64,000 bases of DNA. Source: Diogma glabrata. Taxonomy: Eukaryota > Arthropoda > Insecta > Diptera > Cylindrotomidae. Both the position numbers and the translations under genes were made by a program. Numbering within the stretch: the stretch's first letter is position 1; each line of letters begins with the position of its first letter. Below are positions 1 to 10,976 of the stretch, piece by piece. The notes under the pieces were generated by a model, which was not told the origin of the DNA, did no database searches, and saw only the letters and a list, made by a program, of their open reading frames with translations. The DNA is taken from positions 243,553,426 to 243,617,425 of the forward strand of contig OY856188.1 in NCBI GenBank assembly GCA_963693315.1, read 5' to 3'.

Positions 1-423
1 TTCTCACTCTTAACGCAGTAGTCGGGGTTTAGCCGCATTCTGGAGAAAATGTGTGTTCATTAATTCTTGGACAGTTTCCATACTAAAAGTAGTCCAGGTA
101 TCATCCGATTTAATCAGACAAAATTGTATTGTTAGGCTGGTTGCACTGATTTTTCTGAGCTAAGAAACATCCTGCAGGATTTTTCTTGGCAATTCGTAGT
201 TTTTTATACAGAGCCCAGTGTTGTTTCGTCTTTGAGCTCTCTGAGAAAGTATTTGTCAACTTTTTATCCTTTTCTGTCTTATTTCTTTTTGTGCTATAAA
301 TCAGTGGCGTAGCTAGCATAGGTGGCACCCGGGGCGGATATTGTGGTGTCACCCCAAAAATAAAAACTGTCAATAATAATAAAAAGCCGATAAACGTAAT
401 TTATAATTTTTTTTAATTAATAC

Positions 424-3400
424 AAATGAGCATTATTATTATAAGCCCGCAAGAAATTTTTAACTAATTTTAATTTGCTGAAACTCCTCTCACACGAAGC
501 CACTAATACGCAAATAGTCATAAATAACTTTAGTGCGACCGTAAGGCCCGCTATACACCTGAGCTAAACTATGCGAAATATGCGAACTATGTTTTTAAAA
601 AATAATGTATATAACGTAATTATAGAAAAAAACATTACGGAAACAAAACATTTAAAAAAGAAAAGAAAAACGGAAACATTACATTTTTTTAAAAAGCTTT
701 ATTCGCATTAAAACATTACTTTTTTAAAAACATAGTTCGCATATTTCGCATAGTTTAGCTCATGTGTATAGCCCGCCTAAGATTCGGAAGAAATTCTAAA
801 AAATCCCATTCTACGATGAATTTCAAAAAGTCTAGGTACACCCAGTTAGAAACTGTAACATTGGCCGCTTTTAAATGCCTCCTCACCCTTTGTATCTCTA
901 TGAGGAGTTCTGTTGCCAATACCGCATCATAAAAACCAGTAAATTTTGATACCGATAATTTTAACTCTTCACTGTTCGCCAAAAGCTAAGTGTTTGTCTG
1001 CACAACCTCGAACAATGAAGCTAAATCTTGAACTGACTTCAGTCTAGTTCGGAGTTCAACACTGAATCTGTCAAGACATTCCAACATGTCCTTTTTAAGT
1101 TGAGCTCTCAGTGTCAGTCCAACATCAGGTGCAAACTCACCACCCGTTCGTTTTTTGCATTTTTATGACGAATTCGGCATTCCATTGGAAAGTCATAGTC
1201 CTCCGATTTTTTCGCAGCAAGATCTATTGCCTCTTCTACAATGAGACTTCGTTATAAATTGACTATATTTTTGTAGCTAATTGATCAATATTCAAGCCCG
1301 TGCTTTGCAATCCAATCTGAGCACTGATGTTATTTCTCTTAGAATATCATTCCAAAACAAAAGATAGCAAAGAAACGAAAAATCACATGCTGCATTGATA
1401 AGGTTCTGTGCAACGCCTCTAGTGTCTACATTTTCTTGTTGTACACTTAACTTCTCAATTTCAGCCACAATCCCATCAAAATTTTCGGCCAATACTTTTA
1501 CTGCAGCATAATGAGCACTCCAATGTGCTGTTAAGAGTATTTTAACAGTTGCTTTGTTGTGTTTAGCAAGTACTTCCCAGCGGCTAGTCGAAGCAGAAAA
1601 ACATGTAAAAATGGCTTCCACTGACGAGTGTAGGCCGTATAAATTAATTGAATGATCTTTGCAGCCCACAAAAATTGCTTTGTTATTTTTTGCTTTAATA
1701 GTAGCTTGCACTTCTCCATGTATACTACTCATAACAGCTGCATTATCATAACCTTTGGGAGTGACAATTCATAACATCTATACCATCATTTTCAAGATTT
1801 TTACACTGAAAAAAACATGTCCTATTTCCAATCGAAATGCAGTTGTCTCAACCTCACCGTGCGGGCAGATATGGCGAATCGAAATACGAGATTGATTCAA
1901 CAACCGTACAATGATAAGCCGAAGCAGTTGAGACAATCACATGAAATATTTATGTGAAAATAAAATATAGTTCAATTAATCTCAAATACTTAAATTTTAA
2001 AATGAAAAATTCATGATATAAGGCCAAAGAAATATGTTTTCATGGAAATAGTTATTAACTTTATTCAACTACTTTTATATTGGATAGCCCTTTATTTTTT
2101 AATTACACCTCATTCTGTTATCAGGAAAATGTTACTGAGTACTGAGTAGTTGTCCCAATCACGGTGAAATTGTTTGTAAATATCTTTTCTTTGCATGAAT
2201 AATAAACTGCCATCTTCGAGATGAGGTTATCATTACTTCAATTTTTTTTTCAGTGTAAGAATTTCATCGCTTAAATCAGCGGCTTTTTTCCATGTAAAAG
2301 AAAAAATCCAAGGAATTTACTACCATCAATTTTCACATAACGAATCACATCTAACATTTGATCAATATGTGAAATGTCAGGTGTGCTATCAAACATAATT
2401 CCAAAATATTTAACCGATTTAATTTCGTTGACAAGCTTAAACTTTACGTGGATCGCTAAAACATTTATGAACTCATTTTATATATCTGGTGACAAATATG
2501 ATACTTTTGGTGATTTACCATGCTCTAAATTCAAAATGTGTTCTTTTAACACTACATCATACTTTGACAATAGTTTGGTTAGTTCTAAGAAATTGCCTTT
2601 ATTTGAAGAACTTTGTCCTTCATCATGTCCATGAAATGCTGGGTTTTGTTTAGATAAAAACAAAGTTATATCCAATAATCTTGAAAAAAGATGTTTCCAC
2701 TTCTGTTTTTTATTATATATTAATTGCAAGGCTGCGTCTCGTATCGTTTTATGAATTTTTAACCTCATTTCCAAAGTTTTCCACTTTTCAAAATTCTCCA
2801 GATGTTCATTTGAAGTTTCATGGTCGGCCACTTTGGGATTTAGGTTCCACCGCTTCTGATATCCAGTAGTAAATGTTGATTTTGTATTATTATTATTGGT
2901 GACAGCAAATACACGACAACAGAAGCAATATAGGACGCAAGTTATTATTTACAGGAGAATAAACAATCCATGGCCGTAGACTTTTTTCACCATTATTCAT
3001 CATTTTATAAAACCATTCTTTAGAAAGATGGCGAACATCACCTTTTATGTCTAACCCGTGTCTAGATACAGTAACAAACGACTCTTCTCTATTTTGAAAA
3101 TGTTCACTTTCTTTTTTTATGATTTCAATGCGAACATTACCAGAGACGAGTATATTCCAATGTGATACATCTCTTAAGTCCTGAAGTGATTCACCCATGC
3201 AAATACTGTCTTCGATAGTAGAAGCATTAGCGGCATTATCACTGTCATTTTCATTATTCCTTTCTAATTCGTCATCATAGGTTATCATTATTAATTCTGT
3301 ATTGTTGCTGTTACTTTCCGAAGATGAGCCAATATTCTCTGAAACATTCGTTGCATCAACGTGATAATCAGTTTCTTTTGATGAACCTTAGATATCATCG

Positions 3401-3530
3401 GGTTTTGTAACATATATTTAGATTTGGTCTTTCTCTGCTGGAACCAACCTTTTCTTTTAAATTCTTCCTTTCTCCTTCTTCCTTTCTAATTTATTTTTAG
3501 GGATATTTGCTAAACGAAATCTAAAAAAAT
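424..3530 (-). pseudogene. hAT transposase relic, ZMYM1-like (TTF zinc finger / DUF4371 type)
   Basis: The minus strand reads as a broken transposase of the kind annotated in insects as zinc finger MYM-type protein 1-like. From the N-terminus: an acidic leader; HWNILVSGNVRIEIIKK and SRHGLDIKGDVRHLSKEW (about 2893-3288), the TTF-finger neighbourhood; then SNEHLENFEKWKTLEMRLK and FLSKQNPAFHGHDEG (2478-2831); a core piece at 1292-1732 with KDHSINLYGLHSSVEAIF; and a C-terminal dimerisation segment with VASCERSFSKLKLVKNF at 424-546. Frameshifts separate the blocks, and a MITE at 551-771 splits the last segment from its upstream coding. Enzymes of this family excise and reinsert the element. This copy cannot make an intact protein. 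Family assignment rests on remembered motif similarity. Confidence 0.85.
547..775. mobile_element. MITE inserted in the hAT transposase C-terminus
   Basis: A 221-bp element at 551-771 has inverted repeats of about 60 bp, starting CTATACAC and ending GTGTATAG. The arms are nearly identical, with a few mismatches. The 4-bp direct repeat CCCG flanks it at 547-550 and 772-775. Removing it rejoins the minus-strand coding of the hAT dimerisation domain. It is therefore younger than the hAT copy it sits in. I cannot assign its superfamily from a 4-bp duplication alone. Confidence 0.8.
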
Positions 3531-3769
3531 ATTTTTAATTATAGTATAGGTATCAGCAAAGCATTAATTCTAAATATATTTGTAGGATACATAATAGGTA
3601 CATAGTTCATAATAAGTACACTGTGTTAACGACTAAATACACCGCCAAGAAAATTAATTTATTTAAATTTCCTTGTAACAACTTATATTAAATAATATTT
3701 GATAAAATGGAATATACAAATCATAGCCTAATATTATAAGGAACTATTTAAAAAAATATAAGTATGAAA

Positions 3770-4150
3770 TCCTAAAAGATATTTTATATAAAGAATTGAA
3801 ACCAAAATTAAATATCCAATTAGAATCATGCTCAATAATTTACAAAATCAAATGTGATTTTTGTGAAAAATTTTACTTCGGGAAAACCGGAAAATGTTTT
3901 AAAGACTGATTTAAGGAATACCTTCCTAAGAAGAAAAATAAACAAAATTTAAAGTTTATTTTTGCAAACCATTTACATAGTTAATAACAATAGCTACACC
4001 ACTTTTAAAAAAAAATTGAAGGCTTTACATTTATGTAGCCAAGGATCTTTAAAAGAATCACTTGATGAGTTTGAAATTTCCAAGGGATTTAAAACCCAAC
4101 AAAATGTAATTTTAAATGATAAACTTTCATTTATTTCAAATATATAAATA
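3770..4150 (+). pseudogene. Penelope-like element GIY-YIG endonuclease relic
   Basis: On the plus strand IYKIKCDFCEKFYFGKTGK is followed by CFKD, a stop, and FKEYLPKKK. This matches the CxxC plus GIY-YIG-like pattern of the C-terminal endonuclease of Penelope-like retroelements. After a frameshift the reading continues as SQGSLKESLDEFEISKGFK, like the end of that domain. Several stops and frame changes show it is dead. It is short (about 125 codons) and sits inside the hAT element, upstream of its transposase. Assignment is from motif memory. Confidence 0.6.
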
Positions 4151-4562
4151 TATAAAACTGAAAACAAACAGTATGAGTATGTATCAACCTACAAAAATTT
4201 GCAAAACTGCAGTAATTGCATAGAGTGCCACATTATCGACGTAAACCACTTTTCCTATACATTATTCAGCATATGTGTTTTCAGACCTAGTCATTAAATA
4301 ATCATGCTTGCATACTAAATAATATATCGTAAAAAATGGTCAATATGGCATCTATAGGAATATTCAAAGCTATTGAGTAATTGTGGTGATGGGATTCAAT
4401 GCTCAACATGTTGATTCGATTAATATTGTTAAAATTTTATTTCACGTAATAACTCAAAAATTTTAAAAAGTAGAATAGATTCTTTTTGAACCAATAACAC
4501 ATTTATAGGACACATTTATAAGTTATCACAATTTATAAATTAAAATTATATGGATAACCTGG

Positions 4563-5572
4563 TTAAAATGGTTTCTAAGTGATTTATCGTTGAAAACATG
4601 TGATGGTTTGTTTAAGTTTTTTACGTTCGGGTGTCACCCCAAAACGGTTTCGAAGTGATTTATCGTTGAAAACATTGTGATGGTTTGTTTAAGTTGCTTA
4701 CGTTCGGGTGTCACCCCAAAACGGTTTCGAAGTGATTTATCGTTGAAAACATTGGGATGGTTTGTTTAAGTTTTTTACGTTCGGGTGTCACCCCAAAACG
4801 GTTTCGAAGTGATTTATCATTGAAAACATTGTGATGGTTTGTTTAAGTTTTTTACGTTCGGGTGTCACCCCAAAACGGTTTCGAAGTGATTTATCGTTGA
4901 AAACATTGTGATGGTTTGTTTAAGTTGTTTACGTTTGGGTGTCACCCCAAAACGGTTGCGAAGTGATTTATCGTTGAAAACATTGTGATGGTTTGTTTAA
5001 GTTTTTTACGTTCGGGTGTCACCCCAAAACGGTTTCGAAGTGATTTATCATTGAAAACATTGTGATGGTTTGTTTAAGTTTTTTACGTTCGGGTGTCACC
5101 CCAAAACGGTTTCGAAGTGATTTATCGTTGAAAACATTGTGTTGGTTTGTTTAAGTTGTTTACGTTCGGGTGTCACCCCAAAACGGTTTCGAAGTGATTT
5201 ATCGTTGAAAACATTGTGATGGTTTGTTTAAGTTTTTTACGTTCGGGTGTCACCCCAAAACGGTTTCGAAGTGATTTATCATTGAAAACATTGTGATGGT
5301 TTGTTTAAGTTTTTTACGTTCGGGTGTCACCCCAAAACGGTTTCGAAGTGATTTATCATTGAAAACATTGTGATGGTTTGTTTAAGTTTTTTACATTCGG
5401 GTGTCACCCCAAAACGGTTTCGGAGTGATTTATCATTGAAAACATTGTGATGGTTTGTTTAAGTTTTTTACGTTCGGGTGTCACCCCAAAACGGTTTCGA
5501 AGTGATTTATCATTGAAAACATTGTGATGGTTTGTTTAAGTTGTTTACGTTCGGGTGTCACCCCAAAACGGG
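4563..5572. repeat. 77-bp tandem array (13 units) inside the hAT element
   Basis: The core GGGTGTCACCCC recurs 13 times at an exact 77-bp spacing: 4629, 4706, 4783, 4860, 4937, 5014 and so on to 5553. Units differ by only a few bases. The core is palindromic around a central base and resembles the GGGTGACACCC motif in the terminal regions of the same element. The array ends directly against the right terminal region. Confidence 0.95.
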
Positions 5573-5629
5573 TGACACCCGGGGCGGACCGCACCCCCCG
5601 CCCCCCCTAGCTACGCCTCTGCTATAAAT

Positions 5630-7287
5630 ATCAGTGATCTGTTTCTCTTAGGACCATAATAATTCAAAATTTTAGAACAATTCTGTTATGGACTGAATCG
5701 TATATATTTCCAGAGGTTGTAGCTTATTATCTATAGCCATGTAAAAATCAATCACATGTAGCTCTAAATCTCTACATCGCATTTGATGATATCTGCGCAG
5801 TAATATAAGTTTTTTTGTAGCCATAAAAAACTTCATTACACTGTGCGACAGTCCAAATCCGCTGGGGTTCTGACTACCGGGAAAAGTTATATCGGTAAAA
5901 AAAATGTCATACGTGTCCCAGCGTTTCGGTGGGTCACGTCTAGGAATCGAGATATATCGATTTAAAGTTAGCAAGTATCATATAGGGGAAATTGTCACGT
6001 TTGGGGGCTTTTTTGACATAACTTTCGCTTTTATTCACAATTAAGTAAAAGTATCTCATTTTGACAAGAATATTGATTTTTCATAGACATTTTTTTTTTA
6101 ATATTTTTGCTGGAATAAACTCCAAAATTTATAGTTTCAAATGTTTTTGGACATGTGTCTAGGTGTATTAATTGTATTTACTTTTAATAATTAAATTCCA
6201 ACACAAATCTGAAAGCATTGAAATTAGTTTTTTCCCACTCTACTAACTTTCGAGAGGGGTGGCAACCTGTTTACTATTCACAACTCTTTCTTCATAAATT
6301 TATTTTCATAAAGGGAGCAATTACTTTCTTGCGTGGTGGCCTTTTTGTTCGGAGTCTGTATCGGATGAGGATCTGCCTTCATCTGGAAAAAAATAAATTG
6401 TTTTTAATCAGTCAGTTAACTTCAATTTTGTGACTTACCCTCGGAGGAAACTATCGTCTATCGTTTCTAATAAAATAATAAAAGAATATGGTCAAAAGTT
6501 GGGAGACCTCTGTAGGGTCATACCTAGTCGTGGGCTTGATGGCCCTTAGACCGTTTGATCATACCTTATTATATGTATCTGTTGAGATGATTAAAAACCT
6601 TCTTTTCTTCTTATAATATTTTTCGTTTATTTTTACGTTCGTTATAAAAGTTATATCTTCTTCAATTTAAGAATCAAATTATACTTGTCTATTATCAAAA
6701 AAAATTTCTCTTATATATTAATCCACATATTATATGTTTCCGTATACATACATATTAAATCTTGAAAACAAGAAATCTTGTTCAAGCATTAAATTATGAA
6801 ATATTATCATAATAAAATCTTGTCCAAGTTTTGAAACTTTCAAGAAATATTGTTGTGACATAAAACAAAATTATTTGTTTACTTCCTAAATTATATTTTT
6901 GTTGAAATTAACAAAAAACAAAACAAAAATATAATTTTGTAAACACAATAAGAAATGATTATAATTAAAATCATAACTTTCGTTTTTACAACTTAAATTC
7001 CATAGTAAATAAATAAACCCACAAACATAGTTTTGTTTATTTACTTTACTTGCAAATTTGTTCATTATTATTATTAATTTTATGTAATAAAAAATTATGA
7101 AAACATTCAACCTTCATTTTTACTAATTTGAACTATGTTAAAAAATATGCAAATTGAACTCAATTTATTATTTGGATTATTCATGAATATGACTTTGACT
7201 AGGTTGAATAGGTTGAGAACTTAATATTATGATGTATTACTATTTAATTTGGAAAAATCAGTATGAGAGTAAATGGTTCCTCAGATA
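5630..7287. other. AT-rich stretch, no recognised gene
   Basis: A minus-strand open frame at 5672-5974 (100 codons) has no domain I recognise and may belong to whatever the hAT element inserted into. A plus-strand frame at 6218-6433 also shows no motif. The rest, especially 6580-7200, is simple AT-rich sequence with no clear repeat structure. Confidence 0.5.
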
Positions 7288-8811
7288 CCATTACAAAACT
7301 CCCATTGTATCTACTTCTTCTTCTTCATCTTCACTGTCGGAATCATACGTCTTTTGCGACCACCAACAGCCACCAGCGACTCTAGCCTTTTGCCTTTGCA
7401 TCGCGTTTCCATGGGCATGTCCACTAGGTCCACCAGGCTAGCTTCTTGCTGAAGCATTCAAGATGGCGATGCAAGAAGTGAGTTTTGAGAGACATGTTCA
7501 CTCCAATTTTCTGGAAGTACTGCAACATCTTGTTCACAAGAGCATGGTAATTGTGTTCGCTTACTTCCCAAAAAATATCGTATGACTTTCTTCGCTGCCC
7601 TCCACGCTAGGTAATCATTACTGATTGAAGCGTCTTTAAATTCTTTTGATTTCATGAGCTTCCGTATATCGGGTCCATTCAGAACACCTTCGTTCAATTT
7701 TGCTTCGCTGATTCGTGGGAAAATATTTTTCAAACAATCGAGAAATTTCGGTTGATTCACAATGGCCTTGATAAAATTTTTGACGATTTCCAGTTTGATA
7801 TGGAGAGGGGTCATGAGGACGTTCTCCATTGGCACGAGTGGATCATTTACACAGTTGTGTCCTTTCTTCGTTGAATCTCTAGCAAGCCAGTCATACGTTT
7901 TGTTGGTTTACTTTAAATCGGGTATCCCATAGACACAAGAAACACATGTGTTTCGTATAGCCTCCTTGGAGACCTCTTAGCATTGCCACAACTTTCAGAT
8001 CATAACTGATCCACCACATGTGATCAGTGTAGCAAATTTTATCCAAAGTTATTTTCATGGAATCGTATGTTTTACTCATATCTGTGCTGCAGCCAATGGG
8101 AATGCTTGGTTTTTTATTATGTTTAATGTAGCAAAATTTCAAGCTTGATTTCGAAGAATCGATGAACATTCGCCAATCATCTGCGACGTAATTAATGCCC
8201 ATCGCCTTCATCAGTGCCTTTATATTGTAGCAATAAACAATGTGTACCCTTCGTTGAGTTTGAAGTAACGTTTGAATAGCAATTGTCGTCTTCGATATCC
8301 GGTGACTTTGACATTAGGCAACAAATTGTTGCCTTCTTTCAAAAGCTGGGCAAGTTTTTCTGCTTCACGCTGAGACAAGTTAATTCTCCAAAAATCTTGT
8401 CCATTTTTACTTGTGATATTGGAATTATTTTGTTCGACGGGCCTGCTTCTGGTATTGTTTCATAGGTGAAATCCGATTAACCATTGTTTCAATAGAAAAA
8501 TAAGTTTCTCTGTCAAGAAGCGGTGGACGTAACACTGCAGCACGTGTTACACATTTAATCTAAGGCCTACGAAACCCCGCGATTTATTTCGGAATCAAAA
8601 TAAAGTATAACAACACGTTCCACTTGCTCAGTGAATGTTCCACTATTTGTTAAAAGAGCTATTTTGCCATAAAAGTAACCAAATAAATTGAGATTTTCTG
8701 GACAATTTGCACTCGGATTAAATATCACAGGATTTGGGAAAAGAGTTTGATTCTCTCCTGGGTTTGTCTCAATGGGATTAGATGACCTACAAACATTATG
8801 CTGCAAGAATA
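7288..8811 (-). pseudogene. Relic of a repetitive arthropod protein, probably transposon-encoded
   Basis: Minus-strand blocks read in order. An N-terminal piece lies at 8567-8806. The region around 8230-8460 has DKIFGELTCLSV-like and, in another frame, LLPNVKVTGYRRRQ-like reading. Then come ADDWRMFIDSSKSSLKFC and HMWWISYDLKVVAMLRG with GGYTKHMCFLCLWD (7891-8211), and MTPLHIKLEIVKNFIKA with EAKLNEGVLNGPDIRKLM (7458-7835). An acidic tail SDSEDEEEEVDTM ends near 7288. I recall this order from a large family of uncharacterised repetitive proteins in arthropods and cnidarians. I do not know its biochemical function. Stops and frameshifts between blocks indicate a dead copy. I found no terminal repeats or target duplication. 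Confidence 0.6.
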
Positions 8812-10976
8812 AAAGTTTTATTTACAATTTTCACCTACTCGAGAGCGTTTCTCTTCTTACGAGGTGAAAGTGTTATGGTTAATGAATCTATTTGTTCATC
8901 AGTTCGGCAATGCTTATTTGTGGAGAGCAGTCACTGAAGTTAGATTTTGCTTTTCTTTTTTTCTCACGTTACTAAACCAGAGCATTCTTCTTCTTTTTCT
9001 TACTTCAAACTCCTATATTGTTCTGATTAACCTGTTTACATCAGTTTGCTACGCCATTATTATTATATCGATCTGCTTCATCGAAGAGTGTCTAGCCTCA
9101 AACGTCAGTGTGCTATTCGTCTAATACAAGTGACATTTATTTCTTGTAGACCCAACTGTTATAAACTGTAGACCGAAAGTGTTAAAAAAGTCCTTGAGAG
9201 ATTAGAGTAACCATAAGCTTGTCCTCTAACAACTTTTGTAGTTTAATAATTCTAAACAAGTATTTAGTTTACTTACAAGTTATACAAATTCCGGCAAAAT
9301 ATCCCTAAAATTCGACCAATTACACCAAATGGTGAATATAGCCAAGCATTTATTTCACATAGTTATGGTTAGTAGATCTTCACAATCTGTTACCAAGCAA
9401 CAGTTCGAATTATTTATAAAAACAGAATAAAACTGGAAAAATCAGTGTAATATATAATATATAATCAGTAATATATAATCAGTGTAATTTGTTCTATTCC
9501 ATCACCAAGAAAATATAAAGGACAATGGCATAAGTCTTCTTGAACAACAAATACGGATCGTGTATATGTGATGTAGGGTTTTCAAACGTTAACATCTTTT
9601 TGTCATAAAAATACGTTAAAACTTTTTTTGTTCTTTGCTCACAACATAAAGTGTGAAGCAAAGACTTTTCGAACTAGATATAAATGTCGAAATGTTACAT
9701 AAAAGTAAGTTTACTCGTTCAACTGTGAACTAAAATCTAAATAACTAATAACTAAAAATAAACAACTAACACATTAACTATTCTACCTCACAAAGCATTT
9801 TTCAAACTGACTTATGTTACTTATACCAAATACCTTATACATAACGGCTTCCGCGAATAACTAATAAAACTATGACATCATAATAATGCAAACTTCTTTT
9901 AAGTTGTGTAATTTTTTGCTTTTCCACTACTCGAAGTTCCTTCCACTGAACCCAAACCATATTTTTTATTGAACGAATTTCACCAACACCTAAAAAACAT
10001 CGAATAAAATTATTCGTTGTAATAATAAATGAAAAATTTTTTTGGCTTAGTAAACCTGTAAACAATTCGTTAATTTTAATGTTTTCGTAACATTAATAAA
10101 TTGTTCATTGAACGAATGAAACAAATTTTATTAATCGCTGTTTATTAAAACCACAGCCAATTTTATTAGATTTTGTTTAGTGATTTATAAACAAAAGCGT
10201 TAATATATTTGTGGACGTTTATTGTTGGACTCCCAATATTTTTCTTAATATTATAACAAATAAATTTAAATATCAGTAAGCCGACATGAAACAAGGCAAA
10301 CAAGATATATAATTTTTTTTTTAAAATCGCTAAAGTTAATTATTTAAAGTGCTCGTTTGTTTTTTGTGTTTGTTTTCATTACCTTCACCAAAAATTTGAA
10401 TTTATACATTATTTTATTCTATATTCTTTTGTTCATCATTATAAATTTCGTATCGCTTCGTGTTTTATTATTCACAATATTAAGCAAGAGGATTTTGTAA
10501 CACAAGCAAATAATGTACATTTCATGAATTTTTTTCAATATTGTTTACGTATAAGGGTAGATTACAAAGTAAAATTGAGAACAAAGTTTGCATGTCCACT
10601 AAAAAGTTTTGGTAGAGCCAACTCATGTTTCAAGATGGACTATGCAAATTTCTCAAATATACTAACATCATATTTCACATTCATATTTTAAGTTGATCCA
10701 TCTGTGATTGCTTTTTGTAGTGCGGGAATTTGTCCATTTGTCAGTTTGATTTGCATAAAGAAAAAATTGAAACCCAGAAAATTTTGAATGTTAACTTTAC
10801 AAAGCCCTGGTAAATCGAAATCATGTTTCATATTCAACGGGTTGCTCAGTTTTGATAGGTCAATCTGACTTTAGGTGGCCCACTTCCAACAGATTACCCC
10901 AAGTTCAACATACTTTATTGATAATTCTTAAGCGTAACGCAAAAACAAAACGTCATTTATTAAAACTTCTTTTTAG
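8812..10976. other. AT-rich stretch upstream of gene 1, no recognised exon
   Basis: I looked here for exons encoding the amino-terminal domain or early S1 segment of the downstream receptor and saw none. Frames at 8864-9124 (plus) and 9835-10065 (minus) show no domain. Gene 1's missing 5' exons may lie further left, outside the window. Confidence 0.5.

Larger units (their letters stand above)
294..5629 (-). mobile_element. hAT-superfamily DNA transposon, complete ends with 8-bp target duplication
   Basis: The element runs from 302 to 5621. It is flanked by the 8-bp direct repeat CTATAAAT at 294-301 and 5622-5629, the duplication size typical of hAT elements. The terminal inverted repeats are CAGTGGCGTAGCTAG on the left and, read inward, CAGAGGCGTAGCTAG on the right, with one mismatch in 15. 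GGGTG(A/T)CACCC motifs lie just inside both ends. The interior holds a minus-strand transposase relic (about 424-3530), a small MITE (551-771), a Penelope-like relic (3770-4150) and a 77-bp tandem array (4563-5572). Both ends and the target duplication are intact, but the coding region is broken, so it could move only with enzyme supplied elsewhere. A second copy of the left end lies at 63356. Confidence 0.92.

Noticed and set aside
110..373. Minus-strand 87-codon frame at the left edge
   Set aside because: It crosses the hAT boundary at 302, so it is a fusion of transposon end and flank. The flank part vaguely resembles a LINE ORF2 segment, but too weakly to call.
4563..5572. Regular repeats that could be read as a CRISPR array
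   Set aside because: The whole 77-bp unit repeats with no variable spacers, in an animal genome and inside a hAT transposon.
5672..5974. 100-codon minus-strand frame next to the hAT element
   Set aside because: No motif recognised and no intact continuation across the hAT empty site; kept only as an unassigned stretch.
10852..10976. An ATG-starting frame that would make 10852 the start of gene 1
   Set aside because: The first 42 residues match no receptor sequence and are out of context; a good acceptor (CTTCTTTTTAG) precedes the conserved EWDGMV at 10977.
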